Assembly: GCA_007121975.1 (NCBI GenBank) | Contig: SKJO01000130.1 | Location: 1-7,255, forward strand | Source: Nitriliruptoraceae bacterium | GTDB lineage: Bacteria; Actinomycetota; Nitriliruptoria; Nitriliruptorales; Nitriliruptoraceae | DNA length: 7,255 nt | Direction of reading: 5' to 3' | Part shown: positions 6,012 to 7,255 of the stretch, piece after piece | Position numbering within the stretch: position 1 is the first letter of the stretch | How the letters are laid out: every line of letters starts with the position of its first letter | Made by a program: the position numbers and the translations under genes | Notes under the pieces: generated by a model | What the model was told of the DNA's origin: nothing | Database searches by the model: none | Seen by the model: the letters and a program-made list of their open reading frames with translations, nothing else

Positions 6012-6077
6012 GATGGGCCCGACCGGCCCGTCACGCGCCGCGCCGCCGGGCCCGGCGGGGCACACGGCGGCGCGGCG
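6012..6077 (-). terminator. tandem GC-rich hairpins downstream of sucD
   Basis: Two inverted repeats follow the sucD stop, starting 24 nt after it. The first has 13 perfect pairs (6036-6048 with 6065-6077) and a 16-nt loop. Partly overlapping it is a perfect 16-nt palindrome CCGCCGGGCCCGGCGG (6043-6058), so alternative folds compete. The second pairs GATGGGCC (6012-6019) with GGCCCGTC (6025-6032). There is no T-tract on the minus strand. This fits a U-poor terminator or a 3'-end stabiliser of the sucCD mRNA. Confidence 0.5.
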
Positions 6078-6101
6078 ATCAACGCCAAGGACGGGGTGCG
6101 G

Positions 6102-6989
6102 TCAGCTCAGCCGCTCGATCATCAGCTGCGCAGCCTCCGAGGGGTTCATCGCCACCGCGATGCCATAGCCCTCGAGGATCTCCTTCTTCTCGGCGGCGGA
6201 CTCCCCACCGGGGCCGCCTTCCTTCACGATCGCGCCCGCGTGCCCCATCTGCTTGCCCTCGGGAGCCTCGAACCCGGCGATGTAGCCGACCACCGGCGTG
6301 TCGGGGATGTTGTCCCGGATCCAGGCTCCGGCCAGCTGCTCCTCCGAGCCACCGATCTCGCCGACGAAGGCGATGGCCTCGGTGTCGGGGTCGGCGGCGA
6401 AGGCCTGGATGACGTCGAGGAACTGCGTGCCGATGACCGGGTCGCCCCCGATCCCCACGCACGTGGAGATGCCGATGCCCGCCTGCGCGAGCTCGTGCAT
6501 GATCTGGTAGGTGAGCGTGCCCGAGCGGCTGACCAGGCCGACCTTGCCGGGCATGGTGATGTCGGCGGGGATGATGCCGACGTTCGCCTTACCGGGGCTG
6601 ATCAGCCCGGGGCAGTTGGGCCCGATCAGCCGCACGCCGCCACGACGCACGACCGTGTCGTAGACCTCGGTCATGTCGTGGACCGGCACACCCTCGGTGA
6701 TGGTCACGATGGTCTGGATGCCGGCCTCGTAGGCCTCGAGGATCGCCGCCTTGGTGAACGGCGCGGGCACCATCACCATGGAGGTGTTGGCGCCGGCCTG
6801 CTCGACGGCCTCACGCACCGTGGCGTAGACAGGGACCCCCAGCGGCTCCCAGACGGTGCCGCCCTTCTTGGGGTGGGTCCCCGCCACGACCTTGGTGCCG
6901 TAGGCCTGGTTGCGCAGGGCGTGGAAGGTGCCCTGCGAGCCGATGCCCTGCACGACGACCTTGGTGGATTCATCGACGAAGATGCTCAT
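6102..6989 (-). CDS. sucD: succinyl-CoA synthetase (ADP-forming type) alpha subunit
   Basis: SucD is the alpha subunit of succinyl-CoA ligase. It binds CoA and carries the phosphohistidine intermediate in the interconversion of succinyl-CoA and succinate, coupled to nucleoside triphosphate formation in the TCA cycle. It is 295 residues, a normal family length. The CoA-binding segment GIGSQGTFH lies at 15-23, TITEGVPVHDM at 96-106, IGPNCPGLISPG at 122-133, VSRSGTLTY at 153-161, and the active-site GHAGAI at 249-254 with phospho-accepting His250. The ATG at 6989 is preferred over the in-frame TTG at 7019 because the protein begins with the family-typical MSIFVDESTK and AGGAG lies about 10 nt upstream, while the TTG has only C-rich sequence before it. 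It forms an operon with sucC, 60 nt upstream. The nucleotide specificity (ADP or GDP) resides in the beta subunit and is not decided here. Confidence 0.97.
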   Translation of the reverse strand: MSIFVDESTKVVVQGIGSQGTFHALRNQAYGTKVVAGTHPKKGGTVWEPLGVPVYATVREAVEQAGANTSMVMVPAPFTKAAILEAYEAGIQTIVTITEGVPVHDMTEVYDTVVRRGGVRLIGPNCPGLISPGKANVGIIPADITMPGKVGLVSRSGTLTYQIMHELAQAGIGISTCVGIGGDPVIGTQFLDVIQAFAADPDTEAIAFVGEIGGSEEQLAGAWIRDNIPDTPVVGYIAGFEAPEGKQMGHAGAIVKEGGPGGESAAEKKEILEGYGIAVAMNPSEAAQLMIERLS

Positions 6990-7019
6990 CGTTGCGCTGC
7001 TCCTGGATGCGCCGCTCAA

Positions 7020-7048
7020 GGGGCGCGGGGTCGGGTCGGGGGGCGGGG
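7020..7048 (+). repeat. G-run tract (potential G-quadruplex) between sucC and sucD
   Basis: On the plus strand five G-runs of 4, 4, 3, 6 and 4 bases are separated by 1-3 nt, which satisfies the standard G3+ N1-7 rule for an intramolecular quadruplex. This is the template strand for sucCD, so the mRNA carries the C-rich copy, just upstream of the sucD ribosome site. A role is inference only. Confidence 0.5.
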
Positions 7049-7049
7049 C

Positions 7050-7255
7050 TCAGCTGGCGAACTGCACGGCGGTGGCGGCGGCCTGTTGCATGGTCGCAGC
7101 CGACACGACGTTGGGCAGGTTCGCCGCCTCGAGGATGCGGCGGCCCTCCTCGGCGTTGGTGCCGTCGAGCCGCACGACCAGCTTCTGGGGGAAGTCCCCG
7201 AGGCGGTTGGTCGCCTCGACCACGCCGTTGGCCACCTCCTCGCCGCGGGTGATGC
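7050..7255 (-). CDS. sucC: succinyl-CoA synthetase beta subunit (partial, C-terminal end only)
   Basis: Only the last 67 residues are in the window. They read ITRGEEVANGVVEA, then QKLVVRLDGTNAEEGRRIL, and end in TAVQFAS. This matches the end of the SucC ligase domain (compare IVRCDLIADGI and VVVRLEGNNAELG in E. coli SucC). This CoA-ligase domain contacts the alpha subunit. The catalytic ATP-grasp part lies beyond the right edge. The gene ends with TGA at 7050-7052 and is followed after 60 nt by sucD in the order usual for the operon. Confidence 0.93.
   Translation of the reverse strand, partial: ITRGEEVANGVVEATNRLGDFPQKLVVRLDGTNAEEGRRILEAANLPNVVSAATMQQAAATAVQFAS

Larger units (their letters stand above)
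5632..6101. other. gene-free region between sucD and the FIST gene
   Basis: This 470-nt stretch has no supportable protein gene on either strand. From left to right it holds the leader of the FIST gene, a 13-bp palindrome with tandem repeats (5752-5790), a plus-strand promoter (5810-5838), a structured plus-strand RNA (about 5845-5983) with its own terminator, and GC-rich hairpins downstream of sucD (6012-6077). Open frames that cross it lack ribosome sites and run through the hairpins. Confidence 0.7.

Noticed and set aside
5824..6168. Plus-strand ORF of 114 codons across the intergenic region
   Set aside because: No Shine-Dalgarno precedes its ATG, it runs through the 12-bp terminator hairpin and into the 3' end of sucD, and its composition is unstructured Arg/Pro/Ser/Ala.
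6990..7019. TTG start at 7019 giving SucD a 10-residue extension
   Set aside because: No ribosome site lies upstream, only a C-rich tract, and the family begins at MSIF with ATG 6989.
1..7255. Mobile elements, CRISPR arrays, toxin-antitoxin or phage genes
   Set aside because: No transposase motifs, regularly spaced repeats, target-site duplications or integrase-like frames were seen; base composition is even across the window.

Overview
The window looks like chromosomal housekeeping DNA from a very GC-rich bacterium, most probably an Actinomycetota member (inference). The basis is strong GC bias, GTG starts with clear Shine-Dalgarno sequences, an adjacent PII/GlnD pair, and an operator-like site of the actinobacterial GlnR type. 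All six recognisable protein genes lie on the minus strand, so in transcription order the window is read from the right edge to the left. The genus cannot be assigned from the sequence alone.

Region by region, in minus-strand order: (1) the 3' end of sucC (7050-7255, cut by the window) and a complete sucD (6102-6989) encode the two subunits of succinyl-CoA synthetase. A 60-nt gap between them is extremely G-rich on the plus strand. (2) A 470-nt gene-free stretch (5632-6101) follows. It carries tandem GC-rich hairpins downstream of sucD. It also contains what looks like a complete small-RNA unit on the opposite (plus) strand: a TTGACA promoter, three strong hairpins, and an intrinsic terminator with a 12-bp perfect stem and a T-rich tail. 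(3) A FIST-domain protein (4474-5631) is a putative small-ligand sensor. (4) A 141-nt leader starts with four 5-bp half-sites at exact 11-bp spacing in the GlnR-box format, overlapping the FIST stop codon. (5) glnB (3994-4332) encodes the PII signalling protein. glnD (1304-3973) follows 20 nt later and encodes the PII nucleotidyltransferase/nucleotidyl-removing enzyme with NT, HD and two ACT domains. (6) A myo-inositol-3-phosphate synthase (1-1159) runs off the left edge.

How they fit together: GlnD reads glutamine through its ACT domains and modifies PII on its T-loop tyrosine (Tyr51), while PII itself reads ATP/ADP and 2-oxoglutarate. sucCD is the next-but-one TCA step after 2-oxoglutarate, so the carbon and nitrogen functions sit side by side, although nothing shows co-transcription across the 470-nt gap. 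The usual actinobacterial partner amtB is not next to glnB; a FIST protein is there instead. The most interesting items are the candidate plus-strand sRNA, the GlnR-like operator, and the FIST-PII linkage.
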